Positions 1 through 6,568 of a DNA stretch of 31,953 nt are shown in pieces. Within the stretch, counting starts at the first letter, position 1, and every line of letters starts with the position of its first letter. The DNA comes from an uncultured Oscillospiraceae bacterium. GTDB taxonomy: Bacteria > Bacillota > Clostridia > Oscillospirales > Acutalibacteraceae. Where the stretch lies: contig USLV01000003.1 of the NCBI GenBank assembly GCA_900555705.1, forward strand, positions 1-31,953. The letters run 5' to 3'. A model generated the notes under the pieces. The model did no database searches and had not been told where the DNA came from. It saw only the letters and a program-made list of their open reading frames with translations. The translations under genes were made by a program, and so were the position numbers.

Positions 1-431
1 AGGATATAGACGATGGGCAACAGCAGCAAAAACTGCGTGAATGCGAACGTCATCGCATTTTCCATGCCGAGGAAGCACGCGGGCAGCGGCCAGCCCATCA
101 TGTGGCCCATCGACAGATAGAACAGCGGGATCAAAAAGACAAACGACCAGATCAGCCGCCGCTTCATCGAGCGGAGCGCCGCCTGCACCGGCGGCTCGGC
201 CTTTGCGGCCGCGCGGCTTTCGCCCTTCACCGATGCGCCGTAGCCGCCGTCGACGACAGCGCGGATGATCGTCGCGTCGTCGAGTGCTGTTTCGTCATAG
301 TCCACGGTCATCGCGTTTTGCAGCAGGTTGACATTGACGGAGCGGACGCCATCCAGCTTGCAGACTGATTTTTCCACATGTGCGCTGCACGCGCTGCAGG
401 TCATGCCAGTCACCTGATAGTGTTGTTTCAA
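1..431 (-). CDS. copA: Copper-exporting P1B-type ATPase, N-terminal part (runs off window)
   Basis: The fragment encodes the first 143 residues of a heavy-metal P-type ATPase, which by family exports Cu(I) across the membrane using ATP. It opens with a heavy-metal-associated domain holding the metal-binding motif GMTCSAC at residues 8-14, followed by a typical ferredoxin-like fold sequence ending near DGGYGA. A linker and the first hydrophobic segments follow (WSFVFLIPLFYLSMGHMMG, then a second helix at the window edge). I chose TTG at 431 as the start because an AGGAGG lies 8 nt upstream and the first in-frame ATG falls inside the metal-binding motif. The ATG at 438 is in another frame and opens a spurious ORF. 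The catalytic DKTGT and CPC motifs lie outside the window, so the copper assignment rests on the N-terminus plus the CsoR-like operator in its promoter. Confidence 0.88.
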   Translation of the reverse strand, partial: MKQHYQVTGMTCSACSAHVEKSVCKLDGVRSVNVNLLQNAMTVDYDETALDDATIIRAVVDGGYGASVKGESRAAAKAEPPVQAALRSMKRRLIWSFVFLIPLFYLSMGHMMGWPLPACFLGMENAMTFAFTQFLLLLPIVYI

Positions 432-451
432 GAGGCATGCCTCCTTTCTGG

Positions 452-468
452 ATACCCCAGGGGGGTGT
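452..468. promoter_or_regulatory. CsoR-like copper operator in the copA promoter
   Basis: A G/C-block pseudo-palindrome, ATACCCCAGGGGGGTGT on the plus strand, matches the general form of CsoR operators (TACCCC..GGGGTA). It begins 7 nt downstream of the copA -10 box, so a bound repressor would cover the transcription start. CsoR is known to release such sites when it binds Cu(I); that CsoR is the regulator here is inferred from operator shape and the gene controlled. No csoR gene is in the window. Confidence 0.6.
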
Positions 469-474
469 GGTGAT

Positions 475-503
475 ATTGTACCGCTGTTTGCCGTGTTTGT
501 CAA
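475..503 (-). promoter_or_regulatory. Sigma-A promoter of copA
   Basis: On the minus strand a perfect -35 box TTGACA (503-498) and a -10 box TACAAT (480-475) are separated by exactly 17 nt. Transcription would begin near 468, inside the CsoR-like operator and about 37 nt before the TTG start. Confidence 0.85.
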
Positions 504-547
504 GAGGGGGACAGGTTAGCATGGGCGGGAGAGAGGACGATTATACG

Positions 548-579
548 AAAAAAGCCGCCGGGGGCTTGTCCGCGGCGGC
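548..579 (-). terminator. Intrinsic terminator, minus strand
   Basis: Read on the minus strand, a 7-bp stem GCCGCCG/CGGCGGC is followed directly by TTTTTT (complement of 548-553). No minus-strand gene ends nearby; the closest upstream one is the acetyltransferase ending at 1051. It may shield the copA promoter from read-through. The stem overlaps the plus-strand promoter at 566-594. Confidence 0.6.
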
Positions 580-594
580 CGGAAAGGGTATACT
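566..594 (+). promoter_or_regulatory. Probable promoter of the small membrane-protein gene
   Basis: TTGTCC (566-571) and TATACT (589-594) are separated by 17 nt. The -10 is strong and the -35 moderate. The coding start lies 35 nt downstream of the -10. The -35 sits in the stem of a minus-strand terminator. Confidence 0.5.
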
Positions 595-629
595 GGAGGC
601 AAAGCTGACGATTGGGGAGGCGTGTGGGA

Positions 630-959
630 ATGAAACGGCTGGTGTTTGCCGCAGCGGGACTGATTTTGGAGTCGCTTGGCTGGACGGCATCGGTGTTTTT
701 CTGCGTGATGTATGGCCAGTATGTGTTGCAGGAGCGGCTCGGCGAGGCGTTCCGACGCACGAACGGTGCGGCGGCGCGGCCGTATCTGGCGCTGTATTTT
801 TTCGCGGTGTTTCTGCTGCTGACCCTGTGTGCGCTGCTGCTGAACCGCTTTGCAAAGCGGCGGGACCGGGGCGTGATGCTCCCGCTGACGCTGGGAAATC
901 TGGTCTGGCTGGGCTGCCTGCTCGGCGGCTATGTGCTGCGGTATACTTTTACGGGATAA
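630..959 (+). CDS. Small three-helix membrane protein of unknown function
   Basis: A 109-residue protein that I do not recognise. It has three hydrophobic segments: about residues 5-30 (ending near YGQYVL), 45-68 (LALYFFAVFLLLTLCALLL) and 77-103 (ending in GGYVLRYTF). Basic residues between helices 2 and 3 (KRRDR) suggest that loop faces the cytoplasm. ATG 630 is preferred over the upstream in-frame TTG because a GGGGAGG site ends 9 nt before it. A second start codon with its own SD follows 12 nt after the stop, so this was probably the first gene of an operon whose next gene is now cut short. Codon use with high third-position GC supports a real gene. Confidence 0.6.
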   Translation: MKRLVFAAAGLILESLGWTASVFFCVMYGQYVLQERLGEAFRRTNGAAARPYLALYFFAVFLLLTLCALLLNRFAKRRDRGVMLPLTLGNLVWLGCLLGGYVLRYTFTG

Positions 960-971
960 GGGGGAATGGAG

Positions 972-1139
972 ATGTCGTTGGACGACCGGTTGATCGAGGC
1001 GGCGGTCGACGGCCTCCCCGTTCGTATTGCCGATTTCTCCGTACATACAGCTATTTGTTCCATTCCTTTTTCAAGACGGCATATTGATAAGTGTTTTCGT
1101 ATCTTGGCGTTCCGTCCGGATTTTTTACAAAGGAGATAA
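972..1139 (+). pseudogene. Beginning of a truncated gene (remnant)
   Basis: ATG 972 has an AAGGGGG site 7 nt upstream and lies 12 nt after the preceding stop, as expected of the second gene in an operon. The first 20 or so codons (MSLDDRLIEAAVDGLPVRIA) use GC-rich third positions like neighbouring genes. From about 1036 the reading frame is simply antisense to the end of the convergent acetyltransferase gene, codon use changes, and the frame stops at 1139 after 55 residues. I read this as the start of a lost gene joined to foreign or rearranged DNA. The family is not recognisable. It could instead be a chance ORF. Confidence 0.35.
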
Positions 1140-1608
1140 ATTCTTTAAAAAGCTCCTCCTTGCGCATGCCGAGCTTTTCGCACAGCCTTTGGCAGTGAAT
1201 ATTATAATCTTCGGTATATGCATAGATCCGCCGTGCGCCCTTGTCACGGAACAGATAATCCAGGAAGGCGTGTGCCGCTTCATAGGCATAGCCGTGCCCC
1301 TGATAGTTCAGATTCAGCATCCAGCACAGACTGAGCGTGTCATTCGCGGGGTATGGGTCGTTTGGATCGATCGGCTCTGGATTACCTTCGATCTCGCCGA
1401 TGACCTTTCCGCTTTCCTTCAACACGATCGCAAAGTAATATTCCGTTTTACCGGCACGCTTTTTCATCTCTTTCTTTGCGTCATTCAGCGTCTCCAGCTT
1501 CATACAGGCGAAGCAATTCACCGCAGGCTCGTGCAGGTATTCAAACACATCCCCGGCATCGCTTTCAAGAAATGGGCGAAGAAGCAGTCGTTCTGTTTCG
1601 ATTATCAT
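1051..1608 (-). CDS. GNAT N-acetyltransferase (RimJ/RimL-like)
   Basis: A 185-residue protein of the GNAT superfamily, close in layout to the RimJ/RimL and aminoglycoside/small-molecule acetyltransferase group that moves an acetyl group from acetyl-CoA to an amine. It begins with the typical strand IIETERLLLRPF and has the acetyl-CoA-binding segment NYQGHGYAYEAAHAFLDYLF at the middle of the protein. The usual CEKLGM segment near the C-terminus lines the active site. The substrate cannot be deduced. ATG 1608 follows a GGAGG at about 6 nt. The gene has its own promoter (1801-1829), a palindrome upstream of it, and a leader of about 185 nt with a terminator-like hairpin, so expression looks conditional. 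A short in-frame leader ORF (1676-1605) overlaps its start by ATGA. Confidence 0.85.
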   Translation of the reverse strand: MIIETERLLLRPFLESDAGDVFEYLHEPAVNCFACMKLETLNDAKKEMKKRAGKTEYYFAIVLKESGKVIGEIEGNPEPIDPNDPYPANDTLSLCWMLNLNYQGHGYAYEAAHAFLDYLFRDKGARRIYAYTEDYNIHCQRLCEKLGMRKEELFKEFISFVKNPDGTPRYENTYQYAVLKKEWNK

Positions 1609-1652
1609 TTCTTTTCCTCCGAAATAGAGATTTCTCTTTTCAAGTTGCCTCC

Positions 1653-1700
1653 TAAAAATAAGCCCGGTTTTTTCATAGCATTACCACGAAAAAACCGAGC
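1653..1700 (-). terminator. Terminator or attenuator hairpin in the acetyltransferase leader
   Basis: On the minus strand GCTCGGTTTTTTC (1700-1688) pairs with GAAAAAACCGGGC (1674-1662), 12 of 13 positions, followed by a T-rich run TTATTTTT. It lies between the promoter and the acetyltransferase start, so it would either end a short RNA or act as a conditional attenuator. The long A/T part of the stem makes it bidirectional in principle. Confidence 0.6.
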
Positions 1701-1794
1701 GCACCCGACACCTTATCTGACAGGCGGCCTGCAAATCCTCCTGGACTTACGATCCCCCGTGCTACGGCACACTGTCCTCCGGTGACCAATTATT
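1701..1794 (-). ncRNA. Structured 5' leader RNA of the acetyltransferase gene, unassigned
   Basis: Between the predicted start (about 1794) and the terminator hairpin lie about 94 nt rich in self-complementarity on the minus strand. GTGC/GCAC form a small hairpin with loop CGTA, GGA/TCC arms form a second hairpin, CAGG/CCTG a third, and GGACAG pairs with CTGTC to enclose them. CACC near the 5' end can pair with GGTG near the 3' end. I compared it from memory with T-box, SRP, 6S and the common riboswitch classes and found no signature match. It could be a riboswitch-like attenuator, a stand-alone small RNA, or neither. Confidence 0.4.
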
Positions 1795-1800
1795 GTAGAT

Positions 1801-1829
1801 ATGATAACATAAGAGGGGATAAAAATCAA
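1801..1829 (-). promoter_or_regulatory. Promoter of the acetyltransferase leader
   Basis: On the minus strand TTGATT (1829-1824) and TATCAT (1806-1801) are separated by 17 nt. Transcription would begin near 1794. The palindrome at 1838-1858 is 8 nt upstream of the -35 box. Confidence 0.65.
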
Positions 1830-1837
1830 TATGTGAG

Positions 1838-1858
1838 GTGACAAAATCAATTTGTCAC
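1838..1858. promoter_or_regulatory. Perfect palindrome, probable regulator-binding site
   Basis: The arms GTGACAAA (1838-1845) and TTTGTCAC (1851-1858) are perfectly complementary around the 5-nt spacer ATCAA. Symmetry and placement directly upstream of the -35 box suggest a dimeric activator or repressor site. No regulator gene is adjacent, so the protein is unknown. Confidence 0.5.
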
Positions 1859-1894
1859 GCTGGTTTGTCGATGTTTTTGCCGTAGAGGATATAC

Positions 1895-1941
1895 AAAAAA
1901 GCACGATAGTTTCAAGTATTCTCGCAGCAAAACTATCGTGC
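1895..1941 (-). terminator. Terminator of tRNA-Leu
   Basis: On the minus strand GCACGATAGTTT (1941-1930) pairs perfectly with AAACTATCGTGC (1912-1901) and is followed by TTTTTT. It begins 6 nt after the tRNA 3' end. Confidence 0.9.
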
Positions 1942-1946
1942 TTAAC

Positions 1947-2033
1947 TGGTGCCGGTGGCGGGGGTCGAACCCGCACGCGGTTGCCCGCAACGGATTTTGA
2001 GTCCGTCTCGTCTGCCAATTCCAACACACCGGC
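1947..2033 (-). tRNA. tRNA-Leu, anticodon CAA
   Basis: An 87-nt class II tRNA. The acceptor stem is GCCGGTG/CACCGGC followed by discriminator A and an encoded CCA end. The anticodon arm is ACGGA-CTCAAAA-TCCGT, giving anticodon CAA, which reads leucine UUG codons. The long variable arm is TGCGG-GCAA-CCGCG, diagnostic of Leu, and the T arm is GCGGG-TTCGACC-CCCGC. It is a single-gene unit closed by its own terminator. No clear promoter box was found immediately upstream; a weak TTGCTT-17-TATACT on the minus strand at 2243-2271 is one candidate. Confidence 0.97.
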
Positions 2034-2249
2034 ATTTATATTGTCATGAATATTTTCGGGGTTTATTCCCGATATCCTTTCCGATAAATTGGAGGGACAT
2101 AAAAACCAAAATATATCGAGCGGTCAAAACTCTCGATAAATCAAGAGCTATCACACCAATGATAGTAATCGGCGCTGCAGATCTTGGATTCGGCGCGTCT
2201 GACAACACCATCGTTCCAACCTATATGGGAGAACTATCGATTAGTATAC
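2034..2249. other. Intergenic region without a recognisable gene
   Basis: No ORF with an SD was found here. The region is lower in GC than its surroundings and must hold the tRNA-Leu promoter. A weak imperfect hairpin (CTCT...AGAG around 2130-2148) is the only other feature seen. ORFs running through it from the tRNA gene are artefacts of the antisense tRNA sequence. Confidence 0.5.
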
Positions 2250-2340
2250 ACCCATTTCCGCAAAAAAGCAAGTGCTTTTTTGCGGATACAGCATAGTAGA
2301 TCAGCGGGGGAACAGCCGCATTGTCGCTGAGGAAATGGGT
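2250..2340. repeat. Nested inverted repeats with three-way-junction potential
   Basis: Outer arms ACCCATTTCC (2250-2259) and GGAAATGGGT (2331-2340) are a perfect 10-bp inverted repeat. Inside are two further hairpins: GCAAAAAAGCA/TGCTTTTTTGC (within 2260-2284) and TCAGCG/CGCTGA (2301-2306/2325-2330), the latter abutting the outer 3' arm. Together they can fold as one closing stem with two side hairpins. The unit ends 14 nt before the -35 box of the GH31 gene. The function is unknown. Confidence 0.55.
2257..2286 (+). terminator. Terminator-like A/T-core hairpin
   Basis: TCCGCAAAAAAGC pairs perfectly with GCTTTTTTGCGGA around the loop AAGT. The six-T run lies inside the stem, so termination could work in either direction. 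It would insulate the GH31 promoter from upstream transcription, but it shares three bases with the outer repeat at 2250-2340, so both pairings cannot form fully at once. Confidence 0.45.
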
Positions 2341-2353
2341 GAAATGGTAAAGC

Positions 2354-2382
2354 TTGACTTCATCCACAGGACGTGCTATACT
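2354..2382 (+). promoter_or_regulatory. Promoter of the GH31 glycosidase gene
   Basis: TTGACT (2354-2359) and TATACT (2377-2382) are separated by 17 nt, a near-consensus sigma-A promoter. The leader to the ATG at 2429 is only about 40 nt. Confidence 0.85.
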
Positions 2383-2428
2383 GACGATGTAGTGCACGTG
2401 AACGAAATGAATTATGGAGGGTTTTTGT

Positions 2429-5400
2429 ATGAAGAAACGGTTGCTGACGGCATTGCTTTCCCTTTGTCTGCTGCTTAACTGCGGCATTGTGACCGGCTCT
2501 CTCGCCTCGCTGACGGTCTCGGCGGCGCCGCAGGAGGCGTTGGTGGAGATCGGGGGAGGCAAGCTGAAGGTCGAGGTGTGCACAGAAAATATTATTCGTG
2601 TACGGTACTCGCCGGACGGCATATTCCGCGAGAAGACACTCAACACCTATGTGGCAAAAACCAAATGGGAAAACGTGGATTACACGGTGACCGAACGGGA
2701 CGGTATTCTGACTGTTGCGACAGACCGTGTCCGCGTGGAAATCCAGAAGGAAACCGGCCGGGTATCGTTTTATGATACAGCCGGACAGGTATTGCTGTCC
2801 GAAAGCAGCCGGAGCGCCTCCCCGCAGACGCTGGACGGCGTGACCTATTACCGCATCGGTCAATCATTCCAGTCGCCGGACGGCGAGTATCTCTATGGCT
2901 TCGGCAACGTCGATTCGGTCGTCGGCATCAAGAACGTCGACGTCAGCATATCGCAGAGCAACACAAAGAAGCGGACGCCGATGTTTTTCTCCAATCGCGG
3001 TTACGGCATCCTCTTTGACATCACCTCGAACGGTGCGCTGAACTGGTCGGACGGCGGTCAGACCTATACCTACACCGGCGCAGCGGCTGACTCGATGGAT
3101 TATTATTTCTTTTATGGCCCCGATGCGGACAGCATCATCGCGGGCTATCGAGAGGTAACCGGACAGGCGACCATGCTGCCGAAAAACGCTTTTGGCTATG
3201 TGCAGTCCCGCAATCGCTATGGCTCGCAGAAGGAGCTGCTGGAGGTGGTGGACACCTTCCGGGAAAAGGGGATTCCGCTCGATAATATCGTCATCGACTA
3301 CTACTGGTGGAAGGGCGATTTCAACAATATTCTCGAATGGGGCGACACATGGACCGATCCGGTATCCATGATGGAGCAGCTGCACGAGAAAAATGTTACC
3401 GCCTCCATCTCCATCTGGCCGTCCTTCAAAGAGGGCACCAGGACGTATCAGACGATCCATGAGGCGGGCGCGCTTTTGAAAACGCCCTCCAACTTTGGAT
3501 TTAACTATGATCCCTCCTCCGCGGCCAACCGCCTGTTTTATTGGAACATGATCAACCAGTCGGTGTTCAGCAAGGGACTCGACTCCATCTGGTTGGATGC
3601 GGATGAGCCGGAGACCAGCAACTGGGTCGGCAGCGGAGAAAAGACGGCGTGGGGCGATTCGCGTATCATCGGTACGATCTACCCGCTGCTCTCGACGCGT
3701 GGCGTCTATGAGGGTCAACGTGCGCTGGCCGGCAACACGAAGCGGGTCAACACCCTCTCCCGTGGTGCGGTTGCGGGCATCCAGCGCTATGGCATCCAGA
3801 GCTGGTCGGGCGACATTCCCGCCGGCTGGGCACAGCTGCAAAAGGAAATCCGCGGTGCCATGAACTTTTCCGCGGCAGGGCTCCCTTATTTTTCCACCGA
3901 CACGGGCGGTTATTTCGGCATCGACGTCGGCGATCCGGACAATCGGGAGATGTTTTTCCGCTGGCTGCAGTTCTCGACTTTCAACAGCATTATGCGTGTC
4001 CACGGCGAGGGCTGTGTCAAGGAGCCCTGGCAGTTCGGTGCGCAGTATGAAGCGTATATTACCGAATATATCAATCTGCGCGAGCGGCTGATTCCTTATA
4101 TATATTCACTGGCGGGACAGGTCACGCAGGATGGTTATACGATGGTGCGGCCGCTGGTCTTTGATTTCCGTGAGGATGCGGCAGCGCTGACGGTCGACGA
4201 TCAATTTATGTTCGGCCCGTCGCTGATGGTGTGCCCGGTTTATACCCCCGGCGCGCGTACCCGCGACGTCTATCTGCCCGCAGGCGTCTGGACGGATTTC
4301 TGGACCGGCAAGACCTTCGAAAGCCGGGGAGAGACCTTCACGGTCTCGGCCCCACTGAAGCGCATTCCGCTGTTCGTGCGCGGCGGTTCCATTCTGCCGA
4401 TGGGACCTTTCCAGCAGTATGCGACCGAGTCGGCCGATCCAACGGAGATCCGCGTTTATATGGGTGCGGACAGCAGCTTTACCCTCTATGAAGACGAAGG
4501 CGACAACTACAACTATGAAAACGGTAAATTTTCGGAAATCCCCTTCACATGGAACGAGAAGACCAGGACCCTGACCGTTGGCGACCGCGAGGGCTCCTTT
4601 GACGGCATGCTGAAAAACCGGACGTTCAACGTTGTCTTTGTCCAGCCGGACTATGGAGCGGGCATCGCGCTCTCCAGGAGCTACCAGGCGACCATTGCTT
4701 ATACCGGCAAGTCGCAGTCCGTGACCTTCGACGCAGATTGGGAGATACCGGCGCCGGATCTCGATGAGGATACCCTGCCGGTTCCGGATCCCGCCCCTGT
4801 CGCCAGGCAGGCGGGACAGGCGATGGTAGGCGAGTGGTCGTTCAGCGAGGGAGAGGGCGCCAAGGTGCGGGATACCTCGGGCAATTTCAACAGTGGCTCA
4901 GTTGTCACGGAGAATACCGCGGGCGTCTGGACCTCAGAGGGCAAACAGGGCAATGCCATCTATTTCTCAGGCGGCACACCCACCAATCCCGGAACCTTTG
5001 TCGAGGTCAACAACAGTCCTTCTCTGGGTATGACGGAGGAAATTTCCTTTTCCGCGTGGGTCAATTTCGCGGGAGGCGGACACGCCAACATTGTCAACAA
5101 GGGCGGCAACGGCAACAACAATCCCGGCTTTTCATTGATTCTGCTGGACGGCAATCGGCTGCAGCTGGAGATACAGACCGATCGGGATGCGAATGGCCGC
5201 ACGAAAAAGACGACCGCTGTCTCGACCGTCTGTCCGGGCCGCGGCAGCTGGCATCAGGTGGCGTTTACATGGAAGAGCAAAGCGGCCGGTGGAGACGGCA
5301 TTGTCCGTCTCTATGTAGACGGCAGGCAGACCAGCGTTGACTCCGTGAGCGGCAACTATTTCGAGGGCCCAATCGGGCAGAACAGTTCGGGGCTGCGGTT

Positions 5401-6523
5401 CGGTTCAAGTGATGTGACCGAGCCGAACTATCCAAACTATTTCCATGGGATTATCGATGAGGCCAGACTTTTCAACTATGCGCTTTCGGCCGAGGACATC
5501 GCGGCACTGTCCCGCGAGGAGAACATCCTCGTTGCGAATCCACAGGATGTGACGCTGCTGCCGGTTGACGGCGGCATCACGGTGAACTGGACGGATCCGG
5601 AGACGGCGGATCTCAAAGAAATTCTCGTGATCTGTGAGCCGGAAGCGGGTGACGAAGCAAAGACCTATACTGTTCCGAAGGGCACCGGGACACTGAATCT
5701 GACGAACCTGACCAACGGCGCTTACTATCACGTGGCGCTCAAGACGGTGCTGACAAATGGCAAACAGTCTTCCGGCGTCTATCTGGTTTGCGCAGCGAAT
5801 CCCTATCCCGCGAGGATTGACTGTGTTGTCACTCACGATGATAAGGGCTACGGCTATGTCGTCAATACGGGCGCAGCGGATCTGATTGGAACGCTGACCG
5901 TGCAGGTGCTGGATATGGCTGGCGGCGGAAAAGTGATCTCCACGGCGAAGATCGAGGACTTCGCTGTGCCGGCGCTGGATATGCGGCGGTTTACAGTGGA
6001 TACCGGCGCCTATGCCGACGGGCAGGCAGTCCGCATCACCTATGTGGATTCGGGTAAAACGCTGGCCAATCCGATGTCGGCCGATCGGGAACGGGTCTAT
6101 GAACCGCCCACGGATCTGGCGGCGCTTCGGGAGGCATTGTTGAAAGAGCTGAGCCGTGAAATTGATGAGACGCTGTATACGGCCCTGTCGCTGGAGGCCT
6201 GGAAAACGGCGAAGCTGTCCGCACAGGCGGTGTATGACAATCCGGATGCGACCGGAGAGCAGCTTTCCGCCGCCATTCAGTCGCTGAAATCCACGCTGGT
6301 GGTGAAACCGCCGTATACGTTGGGCGACATCAACGGCGACGAGGTAATCAATACGACGGATGCCCGTCTGGCGTTGCAATATGCGGTTGAGAAGATCGAC
6401 ATGACCGAGGATGAGTGGATCGCGGGCGACGTGAATCAGGATGGCATAGTGAACACCACCGATGCGCGTCTGATTCTACAGTATGCCGTTGAGAAAATCG
6501 ACGAGTTTCCGGCGAAGCAGTAA
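2429..6523 (+). CDS. Secreted GH31 alpha-glycosidase with LamG and dockerin modules
   Basis: A 1364-residue secreted enzyme. ATG 2429 is chosen over ATG 2414 because the GGAGG lies 8 nt before it and the protein then opens with a signal peptide (MKKRLL, hydrophobic core, cleavage probably after VSA near residue 33). An N-terminal beta-sandwich leads into the GH31 barrel. WLDADEPE supplies the probable nucleophile Asp390 and SWSGD the probable acid/base Asp462. A DUF5110-like region (FTLYEDEGDN, about 684) follows. Next come a LamG-like jelly roll (about 801-1028), an FN3-like module (1038-1122), another beta-rich region, a FIVAR-like helical module (1228-1293) and a type I dockerin (1296-1360). 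The family removes alpha-linked glucose or xylose from oligosaccharides; the motif form is compatible with alpha-xylosidase, but the substrate is not provable. The dockerin implies attachment to a cohesin scaffold outside the cell. The gene is monocistronic. Confidence 0.93.
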   Translation: MKKRLLTALLSLCLLLNCGIVTGSLASLTVSAAPQEALVEIGGGKLKVEVCTENIIRVRYSPDGIFREKTLNTYVAKTKWENVDYTVTERDGILTVATDRVRVEIQKETGRVSFYDTAGQVLLSESSRSASPQTLDGVTYYRIGQSFQSPDGEYLYGFGNVDSVVGIKNVDVSISQSNTKKRTPMFFSNRGYGILFDITSNGALNWSDGGQTYTYTGAAADSMDYYFFYGPDADSIIAGYREVTGQATMLPKNAFGYVQSRNRYGSQKELLEVVDTFREKGIPLDNIVIDYYWWKGDFNNILEWGDTWTDPVSMMEQLHEKNVTASISIWPSFKEGTRTYQTIHEAGALLKTPSNFGFNYDPSSAANRLFYWNMINQSVFSKGLDSIWLDADEPETSNWVGSGEKTAWGDSRIIGTIYPLLSTRGVYEGQRALAGNTKRVNTLSRGAVAGIQRYGIQSWSGDIPAGWAQLQKEIRGAMNFSAAGLPYFSTDTGGYFGIDVGDPDNREMFFRWLQFSTFNSIMRVHGEGCVKEPWQFGAQYEAYITEYINLRERLIPYIYSLAGQVTQDGYTMVRPLVFDFREDAAALTVDDQFMFGPSLMVCPVYTPGARTRDVYLPAGVWTDFWTGKTFESRGETFTVSAPLKRIPLFVRGGSILPMGPFQQYATESADPTEIRVYMGADSSFTLYEDEGDNYNYENGKFSEIPFTWNEKTRTLTVGDREGSFDGMLKNRTFNVVFVQPDYGAGIALSRSYQATIAYTGKSQSVTFDADWEIPAPDLDEDTLPVPDPAPVARQAGQAMVGEWSFSEGEGAKVRDTSGNFNSGSVVTENTAGVWTSEGKQGNAIYFSGGTPTNPGTFVEVNNSPSLGMTEEISFSAWVNFAGGGHANIVNKGGNGNNNPGFSLILLDGNRLQLEIQTDRDANGRTKKTTAVSTVCPGRGSWHQVAFTWKSKAAGGDGIVRLYVDGRQTSVDSVSGNYFEGPIGQNSSGLRFGSSDVTEPNYPNYFHGIIDEARLFNYALSAEDIAALSREENILVANPQDVTLLPVDGGITVNWTDPETADLKEILVICEPEAGDEAKTYTVPKGTGTLNLTNLTNGAYYHVALKTVLTNGKQSSGVYLVCAANPYPARIDCVVTHDDKGYGYVVNTGAADLIGTLTVQVLDMAGGGKVISTAKIEDFAVPALDMRRFTVDTGAYADGQAVRITYVDSGKTLANPMSADRERVYEPPTDLAALREALLKELSREIDETLYTALSLEAWKTAKLSAQAVYDNPDATGEQLSAAIQSLKSTLVVKPPYTLGDINGDEVINTTDARLALQYAVEKIDMTEDEWIAGDVNQDGIVNTTDARLILQYAVEKIDEFPAKQ

Positions 6524-6568
6524 ACGCTGGGAAACAACGTCCACGGCAGAATCCTTTGCAAAATCTGT

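Noticed and set aside
295..522. ORF from ATG 438 (minus), close behind the same AGGAGG as copA
   Set aside because: Its frame destroys the GMTCSAC motif and has no similarity to any family. The copA TTG at 431 has better spacing from the AGGAGG.
1027..1785. 252-codon plus-strand ORF across the GNAT gene and its leader
   Set aside because: Antisense to the acetyltransferase, which has the acetyl-CoA motif and an SD.
1660..1794. T-box, SRP RNA, 6S RNA or a common riboswitch in the GNAT leader
   Set aside because: I looked for the T-box TGGNACC element, the SRP GGAAGG-type apical loop and several riboswitch cores and saw none; left as unassigned.
1713..2296. ORFs on both strands running through 1947-2033
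   Set aside because: They are translations of the tRNA-Leu gene and its complement, a well-known source of false proteins; the tRNA folds fully and has its own terminator.
2864..4003. 379-codon minus-strand ORF inside the GH31 gene
   Set aside because: Antisense shadow in high-GC coding DNA. It has no SD, and the sense frame carries signal peptide, catalytic motifs and dockerin.
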